In this document: positions 1-9,142 of the stretch, in pieces
Layout: the number at the start of each line of letters is the position of its first letter
Numbering within the stretch: position 1 is the first letter of the stretch
Origin: Rhodothermales bacterium
GTDB taxonomy: Bacteria; Bacteroidota; Rhodothermia; Rhodothermales; JAHQVL01
Direction of reading: 5' to 3'
NCBI GenBank assembly: GCA_041391505.1
Contig: JAWKNW010000007.1
Coordinates: forward strand, 62,001-126,000
DNA: 64,000 nt
Translations under genes and position numbers: made by a program
Notes under the pieces: generated by a model
The model's database searches: none
Told to the model about the DNA's origin: nothing
What the model saw: only the letters and a program-made list of their open reading frames with translations

Positions 1-683
1 CACTGTCGTCGCTCGATGCCGAGCGGCCGCATCCAGGTCCGGTCGATGTAGCGGTCCACCCGTTCGCCGGTGGCGCGTTCCAGGATCAGGCCGAGCAATA
101 ACGTGCCGGCGGTACAATACGCGAAGGGGCCGCGCCCGGCGGCGTCCCGTTCATACCCGGCGCGGACGGGGATATCGACCGCCCACCGCCCCCAGTCGCG
201 GAGCGGATACATATTCTCCTCGTTGCCCGGACTTTCGGGGTCGTTGTCGTTGCAGTCGAGCGCGGAGGACATCGTCAGCAGATCCTCGATGGTGACGGAT
301 CGCTTGGCATCGCCATCGTTCGCGAATGGCGCGAGGTAGGCGAGGTAGGCGAACGCCGGCGCATCGACCCCTGTAATGAGCCCGTCGTCGATTGCGCGCC
401 CGATGGCGAGGGCCGTGATCGATTTGGTGGCGGATCGCGTGTCGTTGAGGAGATCTGCGGCGCCGCTGCCGAAATACGCTTCGTAGACCAGTCGGCCACC
501 CTGCGCGACGAGCACACTCGTCGTTTGAGGAAAGCTGTCGGCCGCAATGGCCCGTTCCAGATCAGACAGAAGGGTCGTATTCCAGCCGGCATCGCGAGGA
601 GCGACCGCCGGCATCTCCTGGTCGCCGTCCGCGGTCTGCCTGGCCGAAGCCGGCACAGCCGCGAGACCGGCGAGGAGGAGCAT
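1..683 (-). CDS. Serine hydrolase, class C beta-lactamase family (3' end outside window)
   Basis: The minus strand reads open from an ATG at 683 to the left edge, so the C-terminus is missing. A short hydrophobic N-terminus (MLLLAGLAAVPASA) looks like a signal peptide; an in-frame GTG at 707 would add RIRDASL-type residues and may be the true start. The SxxK motif of PF00144 enzymes is visible as TRSATKS, followed by the family's typical DLLTMSSALDC stretch and a GNEENMY...DW block. The position of the second catalytic motif (usually YxN) reads FAYCTAG, so Thr replaces Asn. Members are periplasmic or secreted esterases, D-aminopeptidases or beta-lactamase-like hydrolases; the substrate cannot be told. 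It sits downstream of, and in the same direction as, the fucosidase gene, 131 bp away. The family call is firm, the function open. Confidence 0.85.
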   Translation of the reverse strand, partial: MLLLAGLAAVPASARQTADGDQEMPAVAPRDAGWNTTLLSDLERAIAADSFPQTTSVLVAQGGRLVYEAYFGSGAADLLNDTRSATKSITALAIGRAIDDGLITGVDAPAFAYLAYLAPFANDGDAKRSVTIEDLLTMSSALDCNDNDPESPGNEENMYPLRDWGRWAVDIPVRAGYERDAAGRGPFAYCTAGTLLLGLILERATGERVDRYIDRTWMRPLGIERRQ

Positions 684-814
684 CAAACTGGCGTCACGGA
701 TGCGCACGAGGCTGCAGGATGGGTGGACGGAGACGGCGCGCTGTTGCTGGCGTTACGGGATGTGATCGCTGAAGGATGCAGCGGGAGCCATCGGGAGGAA
801 GGCATCCGGGATCC

Positions 815-2239
815 TCATTGCGCGGTGTCGAGATACAGCCCGAAGCCGGCGAGCAGCGGGCAGCCGCGCGCGTCCAGCACCGTCACTCTCAGCCGAGACG
901 ACGTCGTCGCCTCGATACGGTCCAGCTTCTGATACCCGATCGTCGTGCCTTCGACCAGCGTCGTCCAGCGCCCGCCTACTTCCGCCTCCACGCGGTAGGC
1001 GCCAATTCGTTGCCCCAGATGGATCGGCTCCTGGAGGCGGATCACGTTGAAGGTCCGAGCCCCGGGCAGTACGATCTCTACCGACGCCTCGCGGACCGCG
1101 TCGTCGGTGGCCCAGAAGGTCTCCTGAGACCGGTCGAACAGCTGAGCCGGCGCGAACGCGTCGTCGCCGCCACGTACGTTGGAGGCGGTGGCCGTAGCGC
1201 CGGCGGCCAGATCCGTCGCGAACACGGCGTCGCGCGCCGCCTTGAATTCCTGGAGGCGGCGCACATCCTTTTCGTCGAGCAACCCGTCGCGGTTCGGGGG
1301 GATATTGAGCAGGAGCACGCAGTTCCTGCCGGCGGATTTGTAGAAGATATCCATCAACTCGGCGACGGATTTGGGCTCCTGGTCCGGGTGGTAAAACCAT
1401 CCGCGCCGGATCGATACGTCGCATTCGCCGCCCACCCAGTCCGGACCGTTTTCGTCGCCTTCGTTGAGGTATTTTTCGATCCCCAGCGCACCGATGCTGA
1501 CCTTCGATCGGTCGAACGTCGACCAGTTCGTCTCGCCGGCGTGCCCGCGCTCGTTCCCGATCCAGCGGACGTCCGGGCCGGCATCCGAGAACATGACGGC
1601 CGCCGGCTGGAGCTGCCGCACCGTCGCCCAGAACGCATCGAAGTGGTAGTTCATATCCTTCGCGTTTTCCCCCTTCGCCCCGTCGAACCAGACCTCCTTG
1701 AGCGGTCCGTACTGCGTGAGGAGTTCGCGGAGTTGGGCGACGTAAAACGCGTTGTAGCCGGCCTCGTCGCCGTACGATGGCTCGTGCTGGTCCCAGGGCG
1801 ACAGATAAAGCCCCATGCTCAGCCCCTCGGCGCGAACGGCCTCGGAAAGCGCCCCGACCACGTCGCCCCGCCCTTGCAGCCAGCTGCTACTCGCCACATC
1901 GTGCAGCGTGTACCGGCTATCCCAGAGCGCGAAGCCGTCGTGATGTTTGGCGGTGAGGATGATGGTCGAGAACCCGGTCTCCCGGGCCACACGCGCCCAC
2001 TGACGGGCATTGAAGGCCGCCGGCTGGAAGAGGTCCGGCGACTCCGTGCCGTCGCCCCATTCCCGATCGGTGAACGTGTTCACGCCGAAATGGACGAACA
2101 TGCGGAGCCCGCCTTCCTGCCATTCGAGCTGGCGCGCGGTCGGGATCGGCAGGACGGGTTCGGGCGGCGGCACGCGCTGCGCCCGCGCCGGGACGGCCAT
2201 CAGAACGAGAAGTAGAAACGTCGGGAATCGAGGCAGCAT
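815..2239 (-). CDS. Alpha-L-fucosidase, GH29 family
   Basis: A 474-residue secreted glycoside hydrolase with a signal peptide ending near ARAQ (residue 21). The GH29 fold is shown by MFVHFGVNTF (47-56), TAKHHDGF (96-103, substrate pocket) and the nucleophile motif EVWFDG with Asp186. After the barrel, from about residue 335, the protein carries a beta-sandwich-like region (TATASNVRGG...) resembling the discoidin/F5-8 type C modules that often follow this domain. The enzyme would release L-fucose from fucosylated glycans, fitting a marine polysaccharide lifestyle. The general acid/base is not assignable by eye. Neighbours are a serine hydrolase downstream and, 60 bp upstream, a small SnoaL-like secreted protein on the same strand. 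The family is recognised from sequence; alpha-L-fucosidase activity is inferred from the family. Confidence 0.93.
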   Translation of the reverse strand: MLPRFPTFLLLVLMAVPARAQRVPPPEPVLPIPTARQLEWQEGGLRMFVHFGVNTFTDREWGDGTESPDLFQPAAFNARQWARVARETGFSTIILTAKHHDGFALWDSRYTLHDVASSSWLQGRGDVVGALSEAVRAEGLSMGLYLSPWDQHEPSYGDEAGYNAFYVAQLRELLTQYGPLKEVWFDGAKGENAKDMNYHFDAFWATVRQLQPAAVMFSDAGPDVRWIGNERGHAGETNWSTFDRSKVSIGALGIEKYLNEGDENGPDWVGGECDVSIRRGWFYHPDQEPKSVAELMDIFYKSAGRNCVLLLNIPPNRDGLLDEKDVRRLQEFKAARDAVFATDLAAGATATASNVRGGDDAFAPAQLFDRSQETFWATDDAVREASVEIVLPGARTFNVIRLQEPIHLGQRIGAYRVEAEVGGRWTTLVEGTTIGYQKLDRIEATTSSRLRVTVLDARGCPLLAGFGLYLDTAQ

Positions 2240-2299
2240 GGTCGGGTAGTTGAGCCGGATTGAGATTCCCGAAGGTAGCGATTTATGGCGAGAGTACCG

Positions 2300-2743
2300 C
2301 TACCCCCGCGGCGGCGACTGCCACAGCACGTGCACGATCATCCACTTCCCGTCGTACTTGCCGAGCAACAGATAATCCGTGCCCCACCACGCCACGACTT
2401 TCGCGCTGGCCGTCTGGTCCTGCACCTCGTAGATCGTGACCTCCTTCGGCGCGTCCGGCCGGGCCTTCCGGGCCGGATTGGCGGCGACGGCGTTGGCGAA
2501 ATCCATCATCGCCTGGTACGACATCGGCTCGCCGGTGTAGGCCTCCTGCCCGCGCGGGATGTAATAGCCGAATTTGGTCACTGTCGGGTGCACGCTGCGG
2601 ACGAGTTTGGTCGAATCCCCCTCGTAGAATCCCTCGATATAATCGAGCGCGGCGCGTCGTACGCCGGCGGTGTCGTCCTGGGCGCGGGCGGCCGGAGCGA
2701 TGAACAGAAGCAGACAGACGAGACGTCCGGCGATCGATTTCAT
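2300..2743 (-). CDS. Secreted SnoaL/NTF2-like small protein
   Basis: A 147-residue protein starting at the ATG MKSIAGRL; a longer in-frame reading to 2860 exists, but it puts the signal peptide in the middle and is less likely. The signal peptide ends near ARAQ. The mature part has the layout of a nuclear-transport-factor-2-like 'lumazine-binding' domain: helix AALDYIEGFYEGDSTKLVRSVHP, then strands TIYEVQDQTASAKVVAWWG and GKWMIVHVLW. Such proteins are usually cone-shaped binding domains or small isomerases; no catalytic residues can be assigned. It lies just upstream of the fucosidase on the same strand and is divergent from the DUF1080 gene, so the 2744-2878 interval should hold both promoters. 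Function unknown. Confidence 0.8.
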   Translation of the reverse strand: MKSIAGRLVCLLLFIAPAARAQDDTAGVRRAALDYIEGFYEGDSTKLVRSVHPTVTKFGYYIPRGQEAYTGEPMSYQAMMDFANAVAANPARKARPDAPKEVTIYEVQDQTASAKVVAWWGTDYLLLGKYDGKWMIVHVLWQSPPRG

Positions 2744-2878
2744 AAACGGCGATGGTCTGGTGAACGGTTTCCGGGTGGACGAAGCATTGCCCGTGAGGTT
2801 GCGCGGCAGCACGGCAGCCAGTACACTGAGGACATCCCCCGTTCCCGAACCTGCTTTCATTCAGCCTGTTTGCCTGCC

Positions 2879-3565
2879 ATGTCACGCACCGCGCCGTACC
2901 GGCTTCTCCTGATCCTGGGTCTGTTTGTTTCGATCCCCGCCCGCGCCCAGTCCGGCCATCCGGACAGCGACGGGGAAGGCTGGCAGGATCTGTTCAAACC
3001 CGACCTCTCCAACGCCGTCTTCCCCGCCGGCATCTGGAGCTTCGAAAACGGCATCCTCACCGCCACGGAGGACCAGAACCTGTGGAGCGCGAAGGTCTAC
3101 GACGACGTCATGATCGACCTGGAATTCAAGACGGCCGAAGGCACCAACAGCGGCGTCATTATTTACGGCAGCGATATCGTCGACTGGATCCCGAACTCGG
3201 TCGAGATCCAGATCGCGGACGACTACGCGAAGGAATGGGCGGAGTCGCCGGCGACCTGGCAGTGCGGCGCCGTGTTCGGCCACCTGGCGGCCAGCAAGAA
3301 GATGGTCAAGCATCCCGGCGAGTGGAATCGGTTCACGATCACGGCGCGCGGCCGGCACCTCACCGTGGTGCTCAACGGCGAGCAGGTGATCGACATGGAT
3401 ATGAGCCGCTGGACGTCCGCCAAGGCCAATCCCGACGGATCAGAAATCCCTGCGTGGCTGAGCACCCCGTTTTCCGAGTTGCCAACCTACGGGCACATCG
3501 GATTCCAGGGAAAACACGCCGGCGCCCCGATCTGGTTCAGGAATATCCGGATCAAGACGCTGTAG
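2879..3565 (+). CDS. DUF1080 (3-keto-disaccharide hydrolase-like) secreted protein
   Basis: A 228-residue protein with signal peptide (MSRTAPYRLLLILGLFVSIPARAQ). The start is the ATG immediately before the hydrophobic leader; the reading frame is open further upstream, but that part overlaps the divergent gene. The mature domain has the DUF1080/PF06439 jelly-roll signature: GWQDLFKPDLSN, W-FENGILTATEDQNLW, LEFKTAEGTNSGVIIYG, NSVEIQIADDY, G-WNRFTITARGRHLTVVLNG and GHIGFQGKHAGAPIWFRNIRIK at the end. The family is a concanavalin-like fold linked to oxidised-sugar (3-keto-glycoside) cleavage in Bacteroidota. Its neighbours (GH29 fucosidase, serine hydrolase) suggest glycan use. It ends 1 bp from the convergent DUF3465 gene. 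Catalytic activity is not demonstrated by sequence. Confidence 0.9.
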   Translation: MSRTAPYRLLLILGLFVSIPARAQSGHPDSDGEGWQDLFKPDLSNAVFPAGIWSFENGILTATEDQNLWSAKVYDDVMIDLEFKTAEGTNSGVIIYGSDIVDWIPNSVEIQIADDYAKEWAESPATWQCGAVFGHLAASKKMVKHPGEWNRFTITARGRHLTVVLNGEQVIDMDMSRWTSAKANPDGSEIPAWLSTPFSELPTYGHIGFQGKHAGAPIWFRNIRIKTL

Positions 3566-3566
3566 T

Positions 3567-3998
3567 TCATTCGAACCGCGTCCCGCGGTACTCCAGCCAT
3601 CCGCCGGCATGCCGGCCCTGCGGGTCGTGATGCGTCCAGTGCACGACGCCGCCTTCCGGATTCCATGCGTACTCCCCCTTGAACCGCACCCGCTCGCCGC
3701 GCGCGATGCCCTCCAGGCGCGGCGCGAGATCGATGTTGTGCGCGACGAGCACCGTGTGGCCGGAAGCCAGCTCCAGCACGAACCGCTGGTGACGCGATCC
3801 GTCGTTGTCGTCCGACAGGATGCGCAGCACGACGCCCTCGCCCTCGACGGGCAGGTCGCGCGCCTGCTCCGCGAACGCCGTTTCGATGGTGCCGGCAGGC
3901 GTCTCGGTCGCAACGGTGCCTCGCCCGTATTCGTACCAGAGCCCGAGGCCGATACACAGCAAAGCCAGAACGATCGTGAGCGGTGAGCGGCGTTTCAT
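3567..3998 (-). CDS. DUF3465-like exported protein
   Basis: A 143-residue protein; the start chosen is the ATG before a clear N-terminal hydrophobic segment (RSPLTIVLALLCIGLGLWYEY), which acts as a membrane anchor or signal. The remainder resembles DUF3465: VEGEGVVLRILSDDNDGSRHQRFVLELASGHTVLVAHNIDLAPRL with an OB-like strand pattern, then GERVRFKGEYAWNPEGGVVHWTHHDPQGRHAGGWLEY. The family's conserved WTH-DP-G-H-GGW block is complete. Its function is unknown; DUF3465 proteins are typically small envelope proteins of marine bacteria, with a fold compared to nucleic-acid-binding OB domains. It is convergent with the DUF1080 gene and follows the glycosyltransferase genes on the same strand, 58 bp after the first. 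Confidence 0.8.
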   Translation of the reverse strand: MKRRSPLTIVLALLCIGLGLWYEYGRGTVATETPAGTIETAFAEQARDLPVEGEGVVLRILSDDNDGSRHQRFVLELASGHTVLVAHNIDLAPRLEGIARGERVRFKGEYAWNPEGGVVHWTHHDPQGRHAGGWLEYRGTRFE

Positions 3999-4056
3999 TG
4001 ACGTATTGATGTTGGCGGGATGCGGGATGCGGGCCGGCCTAGTACGGTGCGTGAGA

Positions 4057-5235
4057 TCAGGAGGCCACCGTGGATAGCTGACCGAGCACGTCGACATACC
4101 GCCGGGCGACGGCTTCCCAGCTGAAGGTTTCGCGGGTATACGCTGCGGCCCGCTCAGAGGCTCGGGCCAGCGCGTGGCGGTCCCGGTCGTACCGGAGGAT
4201 TGCCTCGATGAAGCCGCCGGCGTCGCCGCTTTCCACGAAGTGCCCGTTTTCACCCTCCGCGACGACGTCCTGGATCCCTTCCAGCCGCGCGGCAATCGCC
4301 GGCAGGCCGCTGATGCCGGCCTCCAGCATCACCACACCGAACCCTTCCATCGTCCCAGGAACCGGGATGTTGGGCATGACGAACAGATCGGCGCCGCGGT
4401 AGAGCCGCATGAGGTCGGCGTCGGACACGCGGCCGAGGAGGCGGACGCGGTCGCCCAGTCCCAGCCGGGCGGCGGCGGCCTGGATGGCGGGCGTCTCGGG
4501 ACCGTCGCCGGCGAGCCAGTAGTGCACGTCGGGCGGCAGCGCCGGCATCACCTGCTCGACGAACCACGCGAATCCCTTCCGTTTCACCTGCCGGCCCACG
4601 CTGCAAAGGAGCAGGGCCGATTCCGGAAGCGGGTGCGCCGGATCGCCAAGGGCGCGGACCAGTTCGGCGCGCATGGCGGGTCGGGACGTGAGCGGTGCGA
4701 AACGATCCAGCTTTACCCCGTTCGGGACCACGTGCAGCTTCGCGTCGGGCAGCCCTCGCTCGGTGCACTGGGCGCCGGTGGCCCGGCTGACCGGCAGCAC
4801 GGCGTCGAGCGCATCGAATACGCGCGGGACGAACCGCTGGTACGGGCCGAAGGGCGTCGTCACATCCTGTCCGTGGACGATGGCGGCCGTTCGGATGCCG
4901 CTCTGGCGCAGCGCCGGCTGCACCCACGCCGCCGCGGCCGCCGTCACCATCGAGGAGAACAGGACCACATCCACACTGCGGTCGCGGGCCACCTGGCGAA
5001 GGCGCTGGCGCGTCCGCCAGAGAAACAGGGGAATCCGCGCGTGCGTCATGCGCCAGGAGGTGCGGAGCAGGTGCCCGTGTCGTTCCACGTCCTCCATGTG
5101 CCCGAACGCCTCGAACAATTCGGTGGCCACGCGCTGCATGCCGCCGACATTGGCGAGCGGTCGGTCGACCGGCGGAAAGGAATGCGAGACGAAGAGAAGG
5201 CGCACGGGCGATGGAGGATCAGGCAGGGCGAGCAT
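4057..5235 (-). CDS. Glycosyltransferase, GT4 family
   Basis: A 392-residue GT-B glycosyltransferase. The N-terminal Rossmann domain opens with VRLLFVSHSFPP and a glycine-rich NVGGMQRV acceptor loop. The C-terminal nucleotide-sugar domain (PF00534) shows LLLCSVGRQVKRKGFAWFVEQV, YWLAGDGPE, VRLLGRVSDADLMRLYRGADLFVMP and the retaining-enzyme E-x7-E motif as EGFGVVMLEAG. There is no signal peptide, so it acts on the cytoplasmic face of the membrane, likely on a lipid-linked or secreted glycan. A second GT4 gene lies 161 bp upstream on the same strand, so the two probably work in one surface-glycan or glycolipid pathway. Donor and acceptor cannot be read from sequence. Confidence 0.93.
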   Translation of the reverse strand: MLALPDPPSPVRLLFVSHSFPPVDRPLANVGGMQRVATELFEAFGHMEDVERHGHLLRTSWRMTHARIPLFLWRTRQRLRQVARDRSVDVVLFSSMVTAAAAAWVQPALRQSGIRTAAIVHGQDVTTPFGPYQRFVPRVFDALDAVLPVSRATGAQCTERGLPDAKLHVVPNGVKLDRFAPLTSRPAMRAELVRALGDPAHPLPESALLLCSVGRQVKRKGFAWFVEQVMPALPPDVHYWLAGDGPETPAIQAAAARLGLGDRVRLLGRVSDADLMRLYRGADLFVMPNIPVPGTMEGFGVVMLEAGISGLPAIAARLEGIQDVVAEGENGHFVESGDAGGFIEAILRYDRDRHALARASERAAAYTRETFSWEAVARRYVDVLGQLSTVAS

Positions 5236-5396
5236 CAGATGGTATGGGAGTCTGGCGCGGTGGGAGTAGGACGTGCGTTAAAAGTCGGTCATACCCCCGT
5301 ACACCCAGACCCCATACGGAAAGATACACGCCGAGAGCGAAAAAACGATCGCCCCCTTACCGCCGGCGAAGGCCATCCAACGCGCTCCTCCCTGGC

Positions 5397-6641
5397 TCAG
5401 GCACCGCTCATCATCGCGGCCGCGGGGGTCAGATCGACCTCGCGCGTCGGAATTTCCGGGTGGAGCAGCGCGTCGTAGTAACTTTCGATCTTGCCCAGGA
5501 TGATCGGCCAGGCGTATCCCTGCGCGCGTTCGAGGGCCTGATGGCCCATATGGGTGCGAAGCAGCGGGTTTTGCACGAGCCGGCTTACCTGTTCGAGGAA
5601 CGCCGGCGCGTTTTGCGGCTCCGCCAGATACCCCGTCACGCCGTGCTTGACCAGCGAACGGCTTCCCGTCGCGTCGGCGCATACGGTGGGCAGGCCGGAG
5701 GCCATCGCTTCGAGGGTGACGTTCCCGAAGGTCTCGGTGTGGCTGGGGAAGAGGAACACGTCCGACGAGGCGTACGCCCGTCCCAGTTCCTCGCCCCGGA
5801 GCGCGCCCGTGAAGACCGTCTCGGGCAGCCGCGCCTGGAATTCCTCGCGCGCCGGCCCATCGCCCACAACCAGGCTGCGGTGCGGGATGCCGCGCGCCTT
5901 CAGCCCATCGATCACTTCGGCGTAGACATCGAGCCCTTTCTCCACCACGAGCCGGCTCACGAAAGAGACGACAACCTCGTCATCCCCGAAACCCAGCTGT
6001 CGGCGCCACGCCATCGCGCGGCGACCAGGATTAAAGAGGGACGTGTCCACCCCGCGCTCCCACAGATAGAGCCGCTCCGAGATGCCGTGTCCGCGCAGGA
6101 CGTCCGCCATCGAGCGCGAGGGGACGTAGACCTGCCGGCACTGCCCGTAGAACCAGCGCAAGTAGCGCCACACGGCCGGCTCGAGCCACGACATCCGGTA
6201 GTAGTCGAAATACGAGGTAAAATGCGTGTGGTACGACGCGACGACGGGCAGACCCATCTTGCGGGCCATGAAAATCGCGTTCACGGCCGGCATATCGGGC
6301 GAGGCCAGATGGAACAGCTCCGGCTTGAAGGCGCGGACCTCTTTCCGGATCGCGGACGTCAGCCCCCGCGAAATCAGGTACTCCGGCCGCCCCGGCATGG
6401 GAAAGGAGCGCGTAGGCACGATGCGGCCCGGCGACGACGGGATGGCCGGTACGGGCTTCTCGGGCGCGATGACGAGGACTTCGTTGCCGCGCGATTCCAG
6501 ATGCGAAACAAGCCGGTTTAGCGTCAGCGAGACGCCGTCAGCTATATGGGTGTAAGCGCCTGTAAAAAGGGCGATGCGCTTCGGTATCAGGGGACTCACC
6601 GGGTTCGTTGCACAAAGACGAGTATTGGCGTGGTGGTGCAT
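5397..6641 (-). CDS. Glycosyltransferase, GT4 family (MgtA/SqdX-like)
   Basis: A 414-residue GT4 enzyme. The N-terminal motif RIALFTGAYTHIADGVSLTLNRLVSHLE, together with SYHTHFTSYFDYYRM, is typical of GDP-mannose-dependent alpha-mannosyltransferases (MgtA/PimB type) and sulfoquinovosyl-diacylglycerol synthases. The C-terminal domain has FVSRLVVEKGLDVYAEV, SLVVGDGPAREEF, VFTGALRGEELGRAYASSDVFLFPS and the donor-binding HTETFGNVTLEAMASGLP segment, with the usual two glutamates seven residues apart. I infer a glycolipid or phospholipid glycosylating enzyme at the inner membrane. It is the upstream partner of the neighbouring GT4 gene. The first about 17 residues (MHHHANTRLCATNPVSP) are not family-like, so the start may lie further in. 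Confidence 0.92.
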   Translation of the reverse strand: MHHHANTRLCATNPVSPLIPKRIALFTGAYTHIADGVSLTLNRLVSHLESRGNEVLVIAPEKPVPAIPSSPGRIVPTRSFPMPGRPEYLISRGLTSAIRKEVRAFKPELFHLASPDMPAVNAIFMARKMGLPVVASYHTHFTSYFDYYRMSWLEPAVWRYLRWFYGQCRQVYVPSRSMADVLRGHGISERLYLWERGVDTSLFNPGRRAMAWRRQLGFGDDEVVVSFVSRLVVEKGLDVYAEVIDGLKARGIPHRSLVVGDGPAREEFQARLPETVFTGALRGEELGRAYASSDVFLFPSHTETFGNVTLEAMASGLPTVCADATGSRSLVKHGVTGYLAEPQNAPAFLEQVSRLVQNPLLRTHMGHQALERAQGYAWPIILGKIESYYDALLHPEIPTREVDLTPAAAMMSGA

Positions 6642-6901
6642 GGCGGTCTTGAATGCCCTATGCCGAACGCCACGAAACGTTCCGCAGCACGGTACTGCAC
6701 CCGACCACCATCCTTAAGGCGCGATGAACGGCCGAAAGGTATCGCGATGTACGCTACGCGATCCCCGGGTGCCGGGATGCACGACGTGGCGACCGGATGG
6801 AATTCGCGGTCAGCGCATAAAAAGTTTTCTCTCGGAACGGCCTGTTTTGCGGGTGGATGTCGCCAGGATCATCGTATCCCATCTTAACAGAGGACCCATC
6901 C

Positions 6902-8938
6902 ATGTCTATAACACCCGTTCATCCACGCCTCCTGATCCTGCTCCTGGTGCTTGCCGTCGTTACCTCCGCCGGCATGCCGGCCTTCGCCCAGACCGTCTTC
7001 GAAGTCAACACGCGGGGCAACCAGTCGGACATCTCGCCCGGCGACGGGCTGTGCAGAACCAGTCTGGCCAATTTGAACTGCTCGCTCCGGGCCGCCATCG
7101 AAGAGGCGAACGCCTTTCCCAACGCCGGCGGGGCCGACATCATCCAGTTCACCAACATCCCGCTCGCTAACGGTCGGGCCATCATCGACATCTCGGGCTC
7201 GGATCTGCCGGACATCACGGCTCCCGTCACCATCGACGGCACGACGGCCGGAGGCGAGGTCGTCATCGACGGGTACACGGAAGTCCCGCTGGATCAGCGC
7301 ACGATCGGCCTCACCTTGGCCACCGGCTCGCACGGCAGCACCATTCGCGGTCTTACCATAACCCGGTTCGTCCACGGCATCGCCGTCGAGAGCAACGACA
7401 ACACGATCTTGGAGAACTATGTCGGCCTCTACCAGGACGGCTCGGATTTCGGCAACAGCGATTCGGCCATTTATGTCTCGGGCAACGGCAACAAGATCGG
7501 CAAGGCCGGCGAGGGCAACGTGCTCGGACACAACCTGGGCTCCGGCATCGAAATCGCCGGCGGCGCGGGTAACTTCGTGCGAGGGAATTACATCGGCACC
7601 AACGAGGCCGGCGACAACCTGCGGAACGGTATCGTAGGCAACCCGTTCGGCGTCCCGCAGGGCGGCATCGTCGTCAGCGGCGACGACAACATCGTCGGCG
7701 GCACAAGCCGCGACATGGGCAACATCATCGGATTTCACTTCAGCGGCGGCGTCGAGTTGAACGGCGACCGCAACGTCGTTCGCAACAACTATATAGGCAC
7801 GAACGCCGCCGGCATGGACCTGGGCAATACGAATGGAATCGAGATCAGCGGGACGGAAAATACGGTCGGCGGAACGGCGGCGTATGGCAACATAGTGGCC
7901 TTCAGCGGCTACGGCATCATGGTTTTCGGACCCCAAAACACGATCCAGGGCAACTATGTGGGCACGAACGAGGCCGGCAACGACCTGGGCAACAGCCTGA
8001 CCGGCATCATCTTCTGGTCACCCGCCTCGGACAGCAACAAGGTCGGTTATGGCAAAAACGCGGAAATCCCGCTGTCGGCGCCGAAGGCCAACATCATCGC
8101 CTACAACGGCGCCGGGGGCGTGGTGGTGCTGAGTTGGGCCGCCGCGGCGAACACGATCCGGGGAAATGTTTTCTTTGAAAACAAGGACGTGATAACCAGC
8201 GACAGCCTCGGCATCAACCTCGGCTTTTTCGACGGCATCACCCTGAACGACGCCGGCGACGCGGACACCGGGGCCAACATGCTGATGAACTACCCGGATG
8301 TGTCGCGCGCGTTTTACCGCCCGGGCAGCGACGCGCTCATCATCGACTATTCGGTCTCTTCCGATAGCGCCGTCGTCCCGTACCCTCTCACCATCGACGC
8401 CTACCTGGTCGACTCCGCCACCGACCGCCAGGCGAAATCCTTCATCGGGACCCACAGCTACACCTCGCCCGATTCGCTCGTCTCGTTCGAGATCGACGCG
8501 AACAGCGTCGCCTGGGATTCCACCCTGTACGTGGTGCTCACCGCCACCGACGCGGACGGTAACACGAGCGAATTCAGCGCACCCGCCGGCCCGCTGGGCA
8601 CCGGGCCCGGGTCCTTCCTCACCACCCAGCATGCCGGGCCTGCCGACGCGCCCGCGCCAGCCCTCCCCGCGTCGCCCCGGGAAACCCTCTCCCTCTTCCC
8701 GAACCCGTTCAACACCCAGGCGACGGTCGTTCTGACCCCGCCCGAGTCGGGCCGGGTGCGCGTCACGGTACACGACGCGCTCGGCCGGCAGGTGGCGGTG
8801 CTGCAGGACGGCGAAGTCTCCGCCGGCACCACCTCCACGTTCGTCCTCGACGGCGCGCATCTCGCTTCGGGCGTCTACCTGCTGCGCGTCCAGGGCGGCG
8901 GGTTCGGTGAAACGCGGCGAATAACCCTCATGAAATGA
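6902..8938 (+). CDS. CSLREA-domain, right-handed beta-helix protein with T9SS sorting domain
   Basis: A 678-residue secreted protein. The signal peptide ends near AFAQT (about residue 30). Right after it, residues about 32-70 carry a CSLREA-type segment (VNTRGNQ, GDGLC, CSLRAAIEEANA). Residues about 110-430 are a pectin-lyase-like parallel beta-helix built of irregular turns around the repeated phrases NTI-GN-YVGTNEAG-DLGN and NIVGG. After about residue 480 comes a beta-sandwich with alternating strands (NSVAWDSTLYVVLTATDADGNTSEFSAP). The C-terminus is a type A T9SS sorting domain: LFPNPFNTQATV, VHDALGRQVAVL, LASGVYLLRV. It would be exported by the type IX system and displayed or released; ligand unknown. 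The start is the ATG at 6902, in front of the leader; an upstream in-frame start at 6857 adds 15 non-leader-like residues. Confidence 0.9.
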   Translation: MSITPVHPRLLILLLVLAVVTSAGMPAFAQTVFEVNTRGNQSDISPGDGLCRTSLANLNCSLRAAIEEANAFPNAGGADIIQFTNIPLANGRAIIDISGSDLPDITAPVTIDGTTAGGEVVIDGYTEVPLDQRTIGLTLATGSHGSTIRGLTITRFVHGIAVESNDNTILENYVGLYQDGSDFGNSDSAIYVSGNGNKIGKAGEGNVLGHNLGSGIEIAGGAGNFVRGNYIGTNEAGDNLRNGIVGNPFGVPQGGIVVSGDDNIVGGTSRDMGNIIGFHFSGGVELNGDRNVVRNNYIGTNAAGMDLGNTNGIEISGTENTVGGTAAYGNIVAFSGYGIMVFGPQNTIQGNYVGTNEAGNDLGNSLTGIIFWSPASDSNKVGYGKNAEIPLSAPKANIIAYNGAGGVVVLSWAAAANTIRGNVFFENKDVITSDSLGINLGFFDGITLNDAGDADTGANMLMNYPDVSRAFYRPGSDALIIDYSVSSDSAVVPYPLTIDAYLVDSATDRQAKSFIGTHSYTSPDSLVSFEIDANSVAWDSTLYVVLTATDADGNTSEFSAPAGPLGTGPGSFLTTQHAGPADAPAPALPASPRETLSLFPNPFNTQATVVLTPPESGRVRVTVHDALGRQVAVLQDGEVSAGTTSTFVLDGAHLASGVYLLRVQGGGFGETRRITLMK

Positions 8939-9018
8939 TTCGGTGAGCCGTGAGAACGGTGAAACGGAGCCCCCGTCATCGTGCCGCATCCCGCACCGGG
9001 CGACCGCTCGTTGCCCAA

Positions 9019-9047
9019 CGCCTCCGCCGATCCGGCGGGGGCGTTTG
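9019..9047 (+). terminator. Hairpin terminator candidate after the beta-helix gene
   Basis: An 11-bp G/C-rich stem (9019-9029 with 9033-9043, one G-U pair) closed by a 3-nt loop is followed by TTTG. It lies 80 bp after the stop of the beta-helix gene and about 100 bp before the sigma-factor gene. The T-run is short, so efficiency is uncertain. Confidence 0.45.
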
Positions 9048-9142
9048 CCTATATTCCCTTTCCCCAAAAAAAATCGCTGCCCGATTACCGCCTCTTCCTC
9101 TTCGCGGTGTAATTCCCCCGAACGAACCGCAAAACCGCCCGC

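Noticed and set aside
815..2215. 479-codon plus-strand frame opposite the fucosidase gene
   Set aside because: Antisense shadow caused by high GC at third positions; the minus strand holds the GH29 motifs.
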